Below, in pieces: positions 19,310-30,731 of a DNA stretch of 64,000 bases. Under the pieces are notes generated by a model. That model worked only from the letters and a program-made list of their open reading frames with translations, did not search any database and was not told the origin of the DNA. The translations under genes were made by a program, and so were the position numbers. Source of the stretch: Zhengitettix transpicula (lineage: Eukaryota > Arthropoda > Insecta > Orthoptera > Tetrigidae); the NCBI GenBank assembly GCA_037074705.1, contig CM073591.1, positions 63,552,897 to 63,616,896 of the forward strand, read 5' to 3'. Each line of letters opens with the position of its first letter. The stretch's first letter is position 1.

Positions 19310-22300
19310 TTTTTAATAAAATCAAGTATAATTTCAAACGTAACTCTAACGGTATTTTCTATCTATCGCGTTACATAACAATTTATTTCAGTCGTCGTTT
19401 GAGTTTTTAACGGACTGTTGTTGGAATGTTTAAGTCATTTTCGTATTGCACGATATGAGTGTCCTGTTTACGTGTCTCACAGATCGCATTGGCATGTTAA
19501 TTACGTAACCATACCCTGTAGAATAGACGTTGAGGAAAATTTGCATATTATTTATAATCATTTAATTAAAAAACACAGTTTACGAAATTGTATTAATAAT
19601 GCGCAGTGTAAATATTAATTTTTGTTCCTAACAACCAAATGTATTTAGACGTCACAGTTTTCATCTTTATGCACTCAAGGCCTTAGGGTTTCTGTTACGT
19701 ATTGATACACGCAGAACAGTAACCTCGGTAGAGAATCAAGGACATAAAAAATTTGGTTGAAATTTCCTTTTCTTTAGATTGAGATTTATTATTCATTCTA
19801 TTACTGCTCGGTCGAATAAATAGGATACGTCATAATATAAAATTGCAAGAAAATTCAATACAAAGTTTAATAAACAAAAAATTGTACTTTACAAAAAAAA
19901 AATTATATAATTTAAAGCAACGTTAAGGATACTAATATAACATTATTTTAAAACTTTATTAATATTCCATTTTCATTCAACGGAGTTTCCAACAGCAAAT
20001 CTTACTTCGATTACTGTCGAACATGAAAAAGATAAAAGTCGGCAGTTAAATTCTACAAGATTATAATCGTAAAAGAATAGCACAACTTGATAAGACTATT
20101 TTATTAAAGAGGATCTAATCTCTCCTTCTTATCTACGAACTGTTTCAGCTAGTAATATGCTCCATTAATTAACAAAGATTTACAACTCTTCAGAAATAAT
20201 TGTTGTGTAGTTAAAGTTTTTATTTTTTCCTGTAAGTTAGAAATATTAGGCGCTCAAAACTAATGAATGTCTCATCATTAAACACTTAGTGTAGTAAACG
20301 GAATCAGAATTGTGATTCGATAAAGATTTAACGGTTTATTCGTTCAAGAAGAAATGGTAAGTGATTCGTGTACGACAAGAAAGAGAGTTACAATTTTAAC
20401 TATTTTTTTTAGTCAGGGATGCTTACTGAATACACAATGTGTTATGAAGCCGAATAAATGAATTTGGGGAAAATTAATTAAGAAACAACTTATTTTCCGT
20501 AAACTTTCTGACTTGTTTCTGATATTCAGACTTCGAATTCGATACATTCTATATTTTCTCTTGTACGCAGAAGTGAATGTTTGAAAAATGTTCACCATAC
20601 CGAACATTTTTCAAAAACCGATACAAATACAGAATTAGTTTAATGTTTTACACTGTACAACGCCAGCAGGGCTTAAATTAACTTAAAATACATAAACAAA
20701 ACCTAAGAAAATTTAAATTTAAAAGTGCGGTATTTGAATTGTGTGAGTTTTTTTTTGGTTTATTTGTATATATAGTTTTAATGCCTTCGATCTATACTAT
20801 TTACTTTTGTTCTATGTTTTGCCGAGCACCATCGGTCAAGTAACGCTCAGGTTGAGGTAGAAATTTAATGATTCATAATGGATGTCATTTTGTTTCATTT
20901 ATTAAATTTTAAACAATAATTATATAACGGAGAAAATGCGTTTACAAGATGACATTTGTAATGACGAATGCGCGTCGTTCAAGAGGAATGATGCGATGAA
21001 GAACCATGAGGAGAATCCTAGCTTCATCATATTCGTCCTTTGTGTGATAATAATTGTATATGACCAATAAATGGCGCATTTTAACCACCGAGAACTTGTA
21101 TTTGATAAATTTCGTAATAACTGATTGTAATGGTAAATATCTTCGTTGTAAGGAAACAATGTCGCGTTATCAGATATTTACTTGTAGGTTACACGTAAGC
21201 TTCCTTCATAACCGCGCTAACTAAATAAACGCATTTCGATTCACAGACACAAATATTTCAGTTTTTTTTATCTTCAAGACATTCGAATAAATAGTTATCA
21301 TTTAAAATGTTCAAAAGAATTTCAGTTTGAAATATTAGCCTCGTTCCTGATCGAGTTGATAAAAATGAAGGTTGAATGAAAATTAACGGAACTCAGAATT
21401 GATGCCCCAAAACCACCATGGCTTAATTTTTTCAACCTGCCATAGAACAACAAACGTGATGAATTTTTTTTCTAAAACCGTAACTTATTGTTTGTGTGTA
21501 TACGAAGAACGTTATAGAGTTAGTTTCAGAAAATTTGATTTTATCGTAGGTAAAATATTTTTAAAAAAATTATGTGAAATCTAACAAATAATTTTGTATT
21601 TGAAGTGAATATTTTAACTGTACGATTTTCTGGAAAATATTACAGCAATGAATTTATTGGATTCGTTGCACGATTACTGAATCCATCAAAGGCTAATGAT
21701 TTAGTTAGTCTGCAAGACAACGGTTTCCTGCTTGGACAGTTTTATCTCTCTCTTCTTTACTTCCAAATATTTGCGTATGCTTTTGAATACAACAGGATTG
21801 ATGTAGATATTAGGACACAGTTTAAAAATTTGTAAGATGTTTGAAATTCAAATGCGTCACTTATAGTGAGGTCATTCTTTGAAGAAACAGAGAATTCGTA
21901 TGGATTGTGCAAGTAAAGCAAAATAAAGATGGATTTGTAAGATAAACTGAGATTTCTTCAAGATACAAAGACTGTTTTCGTATAACTCCAATGCTTATTT
22001 TAGTAAGCATAACATAAATGTTACGGGGCGAAAATATAGACGAGATGTTCCCAGTGTTTAATATAATCATCTGACACCTATATACCCCGCATTTAGGCTG
22101 AATTGCATAATCGTATTACCTATTACGTACGATAAGACGATTCATTATCAACAAGGTTTTTTTCAGTTCAAATTTTCCAACGCATTAATTCCGAAAGCTA
22201 TATTTGCGAATTCTCCACTTTATGATACAACAGCTACCGTCACATCACTTTCTTATTTGTTATCCTGGTAAACAGTCTCGCGATAGGGCCACGTAATTGT
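19310..22300. other. Intergenic AT-rich DNA, nothing recognisable
   Basis: Short open frames at 19,418, 20,920 (minus), 21,605 and 21,861 (minus) have no recognisable motifs or splice-consistent extension. A repeat remnant occurs near 20,665-20,730. Confidence 0.5.
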
Positions 22301-22309
22301 TCGCAACCG

Positions 22310-22345
22310 TATAAAGCCTCCCCATAAAACCAGACCATGACAGTT
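22310..22345 (+). promoter_or_regulatory. Core promoter: TATA box plus initiator
   Basis: TATAAAG at 22,310-22,316 is followed about 30 bases later by TGACAGTTC (22,338-22,346), close to the arthropod initiator TCAGT. The ATG at 22,371 lies about 30 bases further on, and the first coding exon ends 11 bases later at a good donor (AG|GTGAGC). This tight layout is typical of insect genes for abundant secreted products. Confidence 0.7.
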
Positions 22346-22370
22346 CAACTTGAGAAGTGATAACGACAAC

Positions 22371-25300
22371 ATGGATTTCAGGTGAGCCTCCAGCATAAAT
22401 CACTTTCATTGCTCAGACAAACTCTGCTGCTGGATCAAAGATAGATTGTCTAAGGAGAAAAATTTTGAGTAGAATTTTGGGGTTAACAATTTTAACAGAG
22501 TCCAATGTCCGCTTCTCTTTACAAATATTATATGGAATGAACTAAAGTTACAAAAACAAAAACGGGTAATGACGGTACAAAAAAAAACTGGCGCCTTTTC
22601 TGGACTTAATTCTGCGATTTAAATTATTTGCTTCGATGTGGATTAGATACTATTTCAGGACAATTGTTGATGCATTATACATTCTCGCTTCAGCGCTTTA
22701 CACGCGTTAATAATGATATACATAAGCTGATTATTAAGATAGCTTTACATTTATGGTCTCGTTGCAAAAGTAAATTGGTGGGCTAGTTAATTAGTTGGTA
22801 AACACTACTCTATCAAGAACAGTGGGAAGCTGTGCGATTTTTTATGTACCTTCAATTGGTGTTACAATTAGGAAATAATCTGATTTTTATTGAATGTGGT
22901 ACATTAACTGGTTAAATTTGTTGTTTGTCCCATTGCCAAATTCGATTACTTCTGTTTCATTGCGAATGTCCTATGATGGAGGGAGAAACGTTGGCACATA
23001 CGTCAATAAATAACGAGCCTTTACAAGCGAATAAATTATTGATTCTTCAATGATTACGAATAAGATATGATGTTTCAGATGACAGGCGTTCTAAAAGTAC
23101 GAATTTAATTTAACCCCTGTCATGCCACGCAACCCAACGAACACAGCTGATTGCAAATAATCTAACCAGCAGGGGAGAACAAGGGACAGCACGTAATTCG
23201 ATGCGAAGTCTACATTATTGATAATTTTTGTGTTTACTATGTTCCTGAACTGAATGGAAGAAATGAATAATGGATTCAGCGAATATGATGGGACACCTTA
23301 CCATATGCGTTACCAAACAGCAAACTTGTATACGTAAATCACGAGAAATTAATGAAAAATATATATTTGAAACAACGGACGTAATTAAATTTGCAAATAA
23401 AAATCAGAAAAAAAATTCATTTTACGAAGTGAATTCTTAATTTCCTTATTTTTGTGTTTATTACTCTAATGCTTCTGCCAACTCGGACTGGTAAAGCTAC
23501 CAGGCACATTTTTCCCACCCGTCTGACAATTCGGACTGTGGAGCTGCCAATGTCTGGTTTTTGGTCTACGCGGCACCCAATGTGCAGACATCTTTCTCAG
23601 GCCTAAATATTGATTCTATGGGCGAAAAATACGTTCTTTTGTCATATTCATAGCCTCTGGTATCTCTCTCACTTTCATTTGACGGTTGTCTAGCACCATT
23701 TGGTGAACTTGAGCGACGTTATCGTCAGTAGTTGCAGTTTTTGGACGTCCTGAACGTTCATTGTCTCCCCAGCTGGTACGGCCACGTTTAAATTCAGCTG
23801 CCCAAAATCTCACAGTGGTAAATGATGGTGAACTGGTCTTCGTACTCAGCGTCTAGTTTGTCTTTGATTTGCGTAGGCGTATCGATTTTCAAAAACGACT
23901 AGGCCTGTATATATACTTCCTGCTCAATAAAAGTCTGTTAAAAAAGCTGAATTTTTGTGAATCGTACAGTTGGTATAGTTTACGGCCGCAACATAATGTC
24001 ACCAATTAATTTAGAAACAATTAAATTTTCTTAATTTTAAGAACCTTCATAATAATTGTGTTTTAATGTTGCGAATCTCAGCTTCGATATCGAAACTGCC
24101 CGCCTTGCGGCGCACTCGCTCCCGCAAATGCAGCCAGCTGTCTGCACTACTCTAGACTGAATTAAATTCAGGCCAGAAGATGAAAACGCTGAATGTTATC
24201 GAAACGACGCAAGCTTTCGACAATCTTACCCGGCTGGAATCCCGAGAGAATTTCATCCAACACTTACACCAGGAAAACCTACGGTTGACTACTCTAGACT
24301 GTTGCACACGATTTGTAAAACTCCGAAAACTGCCGCTTTTCGGTATTGCGGAGCCAATAGCACCCAGAAATTAGGACGTGTCGTGTAATGACACAGAGAG
24401 TCGGCCGCATTAGGCTGCAAAAGCAATTAATCAAAATAAATTTGAATCATCCTGTAATTAAAAATGTTCGTTTAAAGTAGATTATATTTTCAAAACAAAA
24501 ATAGTATTCGTACATTTTATGTAGCATTTAAAAATTAGAATAAAATGCTTATTTTCTTAAAAACAACATTTAATGGAATGTGTTTCGTGGACTTGCATTA
24601 TAGTGCGAAAATCTAACACACAACCCTGCATACAATACTGCCATCAAGCATAGCTTGTTATAAAAATAAATTTTATTTAAAATATGTACGAAGGAAAAAT
24701 ATCGTTTCGAAGCGTTATGAACCTCTAATAAAAAGACGGCCAAACATGGCCTCCACTGTAATTTTATCGCTCGCGGAATATTTGCTTCGTTACAACTTAA
24801 ATAGAAGTGGAACCCAGATATGTTAAAATAATGAAACAATTCGAATCAAGCAGCATAAGCAAGAAAAAACAAGCCTAATCGATCATCCGACGACATTATT
24901 GTACTTAAATTCCACTATTCCTTAGATTTTGGTGCTTACTTGTTACACTGCATGACTACGCATATAAATCTGAAACAACCTATTTGTGAAATAATACATT
25001 TTTCTAGGAATACCATTACAGCATAGGTTTTCTGAAAATATAACTAACATTCTCTCATATAAATCGTTTAAGATAAAATTATTGAATATTTTCAACCCTT
25101 CAGATTTCGCATTTAGAAAGTTCTTGACGTACTACCAACCCTCTCCCAATCTCAAAATTTAAGTTGAAAAAAGATTGTTTTTAAAATTAACAAATTTTTA
25201 TATTACAAACTGTATTCAATTAAAATTATTTTTAAACTTTTTCGACTCTTCCACTCTACTTCAAACTTTAAATTCTAGAAATTCCAAAATTAATTTGCTA

Positions 25301-26180
25301 AACAACTATACGAACAAGTACGACAGATGCTATATTAAAATGAAATGAAATGATCCTAAAGGAAAAACAACTATGACCTAGTTTGTGCGGCTGTGTCAGT
25401 CTCACCTGACGAAAGCAACAAGAAATTGGTTGTATGGTATTTATATTATCACTTCGTTTTGTGTGTTATTTGGCTACTTATTTATCTATTTTGTACCATT
25501 TTAAAAACAGGTATTGTATTTCAATTTCAATAAATCAAAACATTCACTGGTCGAGTGCTCAATACAGTATATACTGAAATATATATATGTAAGTAAATGT
25601 AGCGAGAATTTTCCATTCGATTGTTAGAAGTTCCCTCTCCATATCCGTCGGGAAACTACATAGCTATTGTTCTTATTGAAGTTTAGAGCAGTTGAGGTAC
25701 ACTTAACTATAAACACTGTAGCGCGAACTCATTCATCACGGTTTACTACGCTTCGCGATTTTGAGTAAAATATGTTATCAGATGGACATTAATTAATTAT
25801 AGGCGAAACCTATTTATAATAATACGAAAGTAGTAAACAATACGCTCAAAAAACAAAATTAATAAATATGGTAACTGAACTGAACACGCATTTCTTATTC
25901 CTTCTTTTGTCTACCGAGGACTAGCGTTTACGACCCCTGCTTTTTTTTACACATTGCCAACGTATCTCCCAATGTAATACATGCAGGATGTTCCCGTAAA
26001 AAAATGAGATTTTTTGGACAACTGAAAGAGTATGAGCTCCATATCGGGCTGAAATTAGATATACCCTATTTAAGTAAAGTTTCGTATTGTTTTAAATAAA
26101 AAAAGCTTTCGTAGGCGCTAGCGTCCATCTTCAGGGGAAAGAAGATACATCCCTGTGTATGCAAGTCGTGAAGTATGTCA

Positions 26181-26237
<57 letters not shown>

Positions 26238-26319
26238 ATCTCTCTTTCCTATCCATACCAATATCGCAATTATATATATATATATACCTATCTCTCTTTC
26301 CTATCCATACCAATATCGC

Positions 26320-26371
<52 letters not shown>

Positions 26372-27911
26372 CTATCTCTCTTTCCTATCCATACCAATAT
26401 TACAATTATTATATATAATGCTAAGTATGCACATTTGATCTGATTTCAGATTATGTACGTTGTGTATAGTTGCCGTCGGCGTTTTTTTAATGATAGATCA
26501 ATTGAAAGCAGAGGAACCAACAAACGAAGCAACTGAAACAGAACCACAAGAAACGGCCTGGAGTGATTCTAATTATGATGTAAAGAAAAGGTATAAAAAA
26601 GACAAATAGTACTTAATATTATATTAATTGCAATGTATTGTAAAAATTTCATTTTATTAACTGTTGCTAAATTTCTGCTCTTCATATAATGGATGACATA
26701 ATTTAGAGGAATATTTTTTTATATATAAACACATTTTTGCATTTGGTAGAACAGAAAAAGATTAAACTTTTTGTATATATAAAATATAACATGTGCTTTA
26801 ATTGAATTTTTTTGGAAGAATATGGGCTAAAAGCCTCTAAAATAAATGTTAAAGATCACAGTTTAATTTGTATACAAAAACCTGTCAAATTATTAAAAAA
26901 TATTCAGTTTGCATTAAACTACCTCTATTGAAACCTTTTTATATTTCCTTCCTAAGAAATAGTTAATAATCATAGGTCTTACAAAATAATGAATAATTCT
27001 ATTATATTAATAATTTTTGTTATATTGGAGGAAAGAGAGAGCATCATTTTTATATTGACATATTATGTTGCAGAAGCAAGATGAAGGAAAACTCTAAAAT
27101 AGAGAGAACTTATCAACTTGATGGTATGAAGAAAAAAAATTTGAAACTCGAAGATATAAATGCTTTCAATAAAAATCAAAAAAATCACAAAGATCAAAAG
27201 TCACTCAAAAAAGGAAGAAAACATGCATTTGAAAAGAATAAAGTCGAGGAAGAAATATATTCCAATGGTTATGTTGATACACCAAATGATGAAAGAAATG
27301 TGAAACAAGAAAGAAATACAAAAGGTAGAAGACATAAATTCTCTGATGACCAAACTGTTGAGGTAACACAAAGAAATGCAAAGCTATCAAAGAAACAAGG
27401 TAAAAAAAAGAACACAGAAGAATGCTCAGAATGTGAAAATCGAGTGAAAGAAGTTAAAAAATATGACTGTATGGGAGGAAAAAAGCATAAGAAAGGAAGG
27501 TGTTCTTCAGCAGATGAAATGCAAACCTGTGATTCTTGTGGAAGTAATGTAAAGCATTCTAAATATATGAAAAAAATGAAGACTAAAAGTGAACATTTAG
27601 AAAATTCAGTTAGGGATACATCTGAGAATTTGGATGAGTGGCCAGTGCCAGTTATTTCAGAGAGCTGTGAAACTGCAGAGAATACTGAGGACAAATTGAG
27701 GGGAAGAAATGGAAGAAAAATAAAACGGACATATGTAGTTGAAGATGAGTATGAAGGGGGGACAAATGAAGGTTACTCTGTTGAAAGTGATGAAGAAGAG
27801 GATGTGGCCTTGTATAATTCAGTTGAAAATGAATCATCACAATCTAAAGGTAAAATAAGACGGTATATTATTGAAGAGGAATTTATTGAAGACTCTACCA
27901 TTGATGAGTGA
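22371..27911 (+). CDS. Unrecognised secreted Lys/Glu-rich protein, 3 exons, 329 residues
   Basis: Exons read as 22371-22381, 26450-26590 and 27074-27911, joined in phase 2 both times with GT-AG sites; the joined frame is open to TGA at 27,909. The first 24 residues are a signal peptide: MDFR, a hydrophobic stretch LCTLCIVAVGVFLMI, then DQLKA before EEPTNE, the likely cleavage point. An acidic Thr/Glu-rich segment (25-42) ends in KKR at 49-51. The rest is highly charged, rich in Lys, Glu, Asn and Ser. Two Cys-X2-Cys pairs sit at about 168/171 and 203/206, with further Cys at 183, 194 and 249. A motif K-I-x-R-(T)-Y recurs at about 59, 266 and 311, the last two followed by acidic VVEDEYEG and IIEEEFIED. 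I do not recognise a family. If exon 2 were not spliced, a stop after YKKDK would give a 57-residue peptide. The 4-kb first intron contains a mariner relic and repeats. Confidence 0.75.
23590..23920 (-). mobile_element. Mariner transposase relic (N-terminal part)
   Basis: On the minus strand, VRFWAAEFKRGRTSWGDNERSG, PKTATTDDNV and VHQMVLDNRQMKVREI match the helix-turn-helix and linker region of mariner transposases (W..EFKRGR.S..D..RSGRP...TT...V..V...V..DRR..V.EI). Further upstream the N-terminus is only faintly visible to about 23,920; downstream it decays after MTKERI. Only the DNA-binding half remains, so it is inactive. Confidence 0.8.
24180..24300 (+). repeat. Dispersed retroelement-tail relic
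   Basis: TTATCGAAACGACGCAAGC... TTACCCGGCTGGAATCCCGAGAG... CACCAGGAAAACCTACGG follows the same order as at 8,560-8,640 and 16,430-16,535. The GTCGAAACGTTG-like phrase is common in tails of arthropod retroelements. The overlapping 64-codon frame is probably not a gene. Confidence 0.45.
24375..26160. other. Intron 1 of the secreted-protein gene, unassigned
   Basis: AT-rich, no coding match. A tail-type phrase on the minus strand at about 26,095-26,150 (CCCTGAAGATGGACGCTAGCGCC, then TACGAAAGC) is another repeat relic. Confidence 0.4.
26183..26425 (+). repeat. (TA)n tracts alternating with three Penelope-type ends
   Basis: Three copies of CCTATCTCTCTTTCCTATCC plus ATACCAATATCGCAATTAT at about 26,234, 26,287 and 26,371, each preceded by a TA tract (26,183-26,233; 26,272-26,286; 26,322-26,368). 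The non-TA unit equals the outer end of the A-type arms elsewhere. The exon-2 acceptor at 26,448 lies just beyond. Confidence 0.75.
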
Positions 27912-27944
27912 ACAGGGCATCAGCTCTTCTGTTAAAGAGCTTAC

Positions 27945-27950
27945 AATAAA
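27945..27950 (+). terminator. Poly(A) signal of the secreted-protein gene
   Basis: AATAAA 34 bases after the TGA, followed by a T/G-rich stretch (GTTTGTCT). Good spacing for a short 3' UTR. Confidence 0.6.
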
Positions 27951-28292
27951 ATGTTTGTCTTAAAAAATAATTCATATTTAAAGATGCATATTAATGCAAA
28001 TATAATTTTTAGAAATTATAATGAGAAATAATAGGTTAAATAAAGTTCAAGTTGGATGTTACAAAGGTTAACTTTTGTTAATTTGTGGAAAATATATTGT
28101 GATTTTTATCATTGTTTGATTGAGGAATGAATACAGTACCTATTCTCTGTAATAGAATAACAAAGAAATATTTATGTTTGAATGTGACTCATTTACCACT
28201 TTGTGTATCACAAATAATAAATATTATTTTTAACTACATACTTCTAAATACTCTAGTAAATTTAAAAATGTTTATATATGTATATATACTTG

Positions 28293-30246
28293 CAATATTG
28301 GAGAGAGAGATAGGTTGTGGCTTACCTGAAAGTTAATTGCAAAGTCATCATAAGGAACTGAAAGTTGTTCTTCAACTTTTCGGAGGCTCTCAGCCTCCTT
28401 CCCCTATCCAAATTTAAAGAAGCATCCAAACTAACACCTCCGAAACTCCCATCCAACCACCCACTTCAAACCATCACCCGCACCCTAGTCTCCCACGTTA
28501 CCTCACCATCCTTCCTTAGCTCGCTCCCCAATCTACCCAACCTGACCCATAACCAGCACCTAGCCCTCCAAAACCTCAAAAATTGCTATTCTCCTGGCTG
28601 ACAAGGGTTCCACCGTTGTCGTAATGGACTTGGAGAAGTACACGGCAGAGGCACTTCGCCAGCTGGGAGATGACAGAACGTACAAACCTGTACCCACCAA
28701 CCTAATCTAGCCATCACTTCAGCAATAGAAAAATTTGTCCGTTCACATGGAAAACTCCAAAAATTGCCATCAGCGTCCATTGAACTCCTCATTTTAAAAA
28801 AAACAGAACACCCACGTTCTACCTGATCCCCAAAATCCACAAACCTGGTATATCGGGGCCGCCCAATAGTTGCTGGCTACAACTTCCCTACTGAGAGGAT
28901 TTCTGCATTGGTGGCCGAGTCCCTCCAAACAATAGTAGAAAAACTACTCTTGTTCATCCAAGACACCAACCACTTCCACCACTGTCTCCAAGAACTCCCA
29001 AAACCTCTTCCACCTGATTCCCTTTTGGTCACTATAGATGTTGGCTCACTCTACACCAATATTCCCCATACCAATGGACTAGCGGCACTTGAATACTTCT
29101 TGTCCCGCAGGCCGCAAAATTCTTTCCCCACCACCAATTTTCTGGTTGCCCTCACAAGAAATTACTTTTCCTTCCAAGACAACAACTACCATCAAATAGG
29201 TGGCACAGCTATGGGCACCCTCCTACACCAACCTGCTCATGGGACACCTAGAACAGGTCCACCTAAATTCCTCCCCATTAAAACCCCTGGCCTGGTTCAG
29301 GTTCATAGATGACATATTCATGCTATGGACCTACTGACCAGACCCCCTATCCGAATTTCTCCACACCCTTAACTCCAAACACCCAGAAAAGTTCACTTGG
29401 AACCACTCCCCAACCAAAGTCACTTTCCTAGACGTTGATGTATACCCGAGTTCTGGAACGATCAACACATTTGTCAACTCCAATATCTGCACTTCACAAG
29501 TTGCCACCCACACCACACAAAACGCTCCCTCCCATACAGTCTAGCCCTCAGGGGAGCACATATTTGCTCCACCTGGAATAGTCTGTCCTCTTACACCAAC
29601 CGGATCCTCAACGCCTTCACCAATAGAAATTATCCCAGCGACCTCCTCCAAGAACAGATTATCCATGCCCTATCAAACCTCCAAACACCCACTCTGAACC
29701 AAAATAAAAAAAAGAAGTCCACCCCTCACTAGAACCTACTTCCTTGCACTACAAAAAATAAATTCCATTCTCGGTCTATCAATGGCTGAACTCTCTTTCC
29801 AACATGTCTTGCAGTCCAGGCAAAGCCCTGGACTCAACATCCTTTAAATAGTGCCCTTCCTACCTGCCATCCCCACTTTCACGAGACAATGTATGCATGA
29901 ACATGCTCATGTATGTATGTATGTGTATGCCTGTATAAGCATATTTGTATATATAGGGTGCTTTGTTTGAATGATCACTATCAGAACCTTTCCTATGTCA
30001 TGACCTTCCTTTACAGAGAAAGTTAGTGGCCTGGTGGGGTGTTAATTGTTTATGAGCTACTAGCAGTGCGGCGGTCAAAACTCCGCAGCCGGCTGGTGCA
30101 CGGAATGGTGTAACATTCCTTCCTGAAGAAGGAAGCTGAGAGCCTGCGAAAATTTGAAGAACAACCTTCAGTTCCTTATGGCGACACCAAACTTCACTTT
30201 CATGTAAGCCACAACCTCTCTCTCTTTCCTTTCCATACCAATATTG
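28293..30246 (+). mobile_element. Penelope-like retroelement, degenerate, with inverted termini
   Basis: The reverse transcriptase is split by frameshifts and stops: [15 protein letters not shown] (from 28,594), FYLIPKIHKPG (from 28,817), GRPIVAG, VTIDVGSLYTNIPH (near 29,029-29,070), IGGTAMGT (near 29,200), then in another frame YTNLLMGHLEQ, WFRFIDDIFMLW (near 29,293-29,328) and FLDV. These are the conserved blocks of Penelope-like reverse transcriptases, with IDD as the catalytic core. After the conserved SLALRGAHIC region I see no GIY-YIG endonuclease. About 115 bp at 28,293-28,405 recur inverted at 30,129-30,246 (GATAGGTTGTGGCTTACCTGAAAG against CATGTAAGCCACAACCTCTC). No intact frame remains. 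Confidence 0.85.
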
Positions 30247-30300
30247 TGTTTATATATATATATGTATAATTTTAGTAAGGATATGACATTGTCTAAAATA

Positions 30301-30536
30301 ATTGTGATATTGGTATGGAAAGGAAAGAGAGATAGCTTGTGGCTTACCTGAAAATGAAGTATGGTGTAGCCATAGGGAACTGAAGGTAGTTCCTCAAATT
30401 TCCCTGCACTGGCCGGCAGGTGAACAGAATGATGTAACACTCCTTCCTACATTCAGTTCCCTATGCCTACACTGTACTTCATTTTCAGGTAAGCCACAAG
30501 CTAACTCTCTTTCCTTTCCATACCAATATCACAATT
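30301..30536. repeat. Penelope-like A-type terminal hairpin
   Basis: The left arm GATATTGGTATGGAAAGGAA.. GCTTGTGGCTTACCTGAAAATGAAGTA.. and right arm TACTTCATTTTCAGGTAAGCCACAAGC.. TTCCATACCAATATC are reverse complements over about 90 bp, separated by roughly 50 bases. It contains no coding sequence and looks like the two ends of an element that lost its interior. Confidence 0.75.
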
Positions 30537-30700
30537 ATTTTTGACAATGTCATATCTTTACTAATATTATACATATATTCAATGATATACATATATTACA
30601 CAGGTTCTTTCCTTCGTTTATAATTCTATGCCTGAACATATGCATTCACATAACAAATATTCCCTTCTATCCAAGATCCAATGTGACTGTAACACCTAAT

Positions 30701-30731
<31 letters not shown>

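Noticed and set aside
21605..21835. 76-codon frame MNILTVRFSGKYYSNEF...
   Set aside because: No recognisable domain and no convincing splice partners. Left as chance in AT-rich DNA.
26159..26443. Tyr-Ile repeat proteins encoded across (TA)n tracts (also 13,617-13,838 and 34,055-34,514)
   Set aside because: Any TA tract is open in several frames and translates as alternating Tyr-Ile. No start context, splice sites or conserved flanks.
27205..27840. Minus-strand frames opposite the secreted-protein exon
   Set aside because: Phe/His/Leu-rich shadows of the Lys/Glu-rich coding strand.
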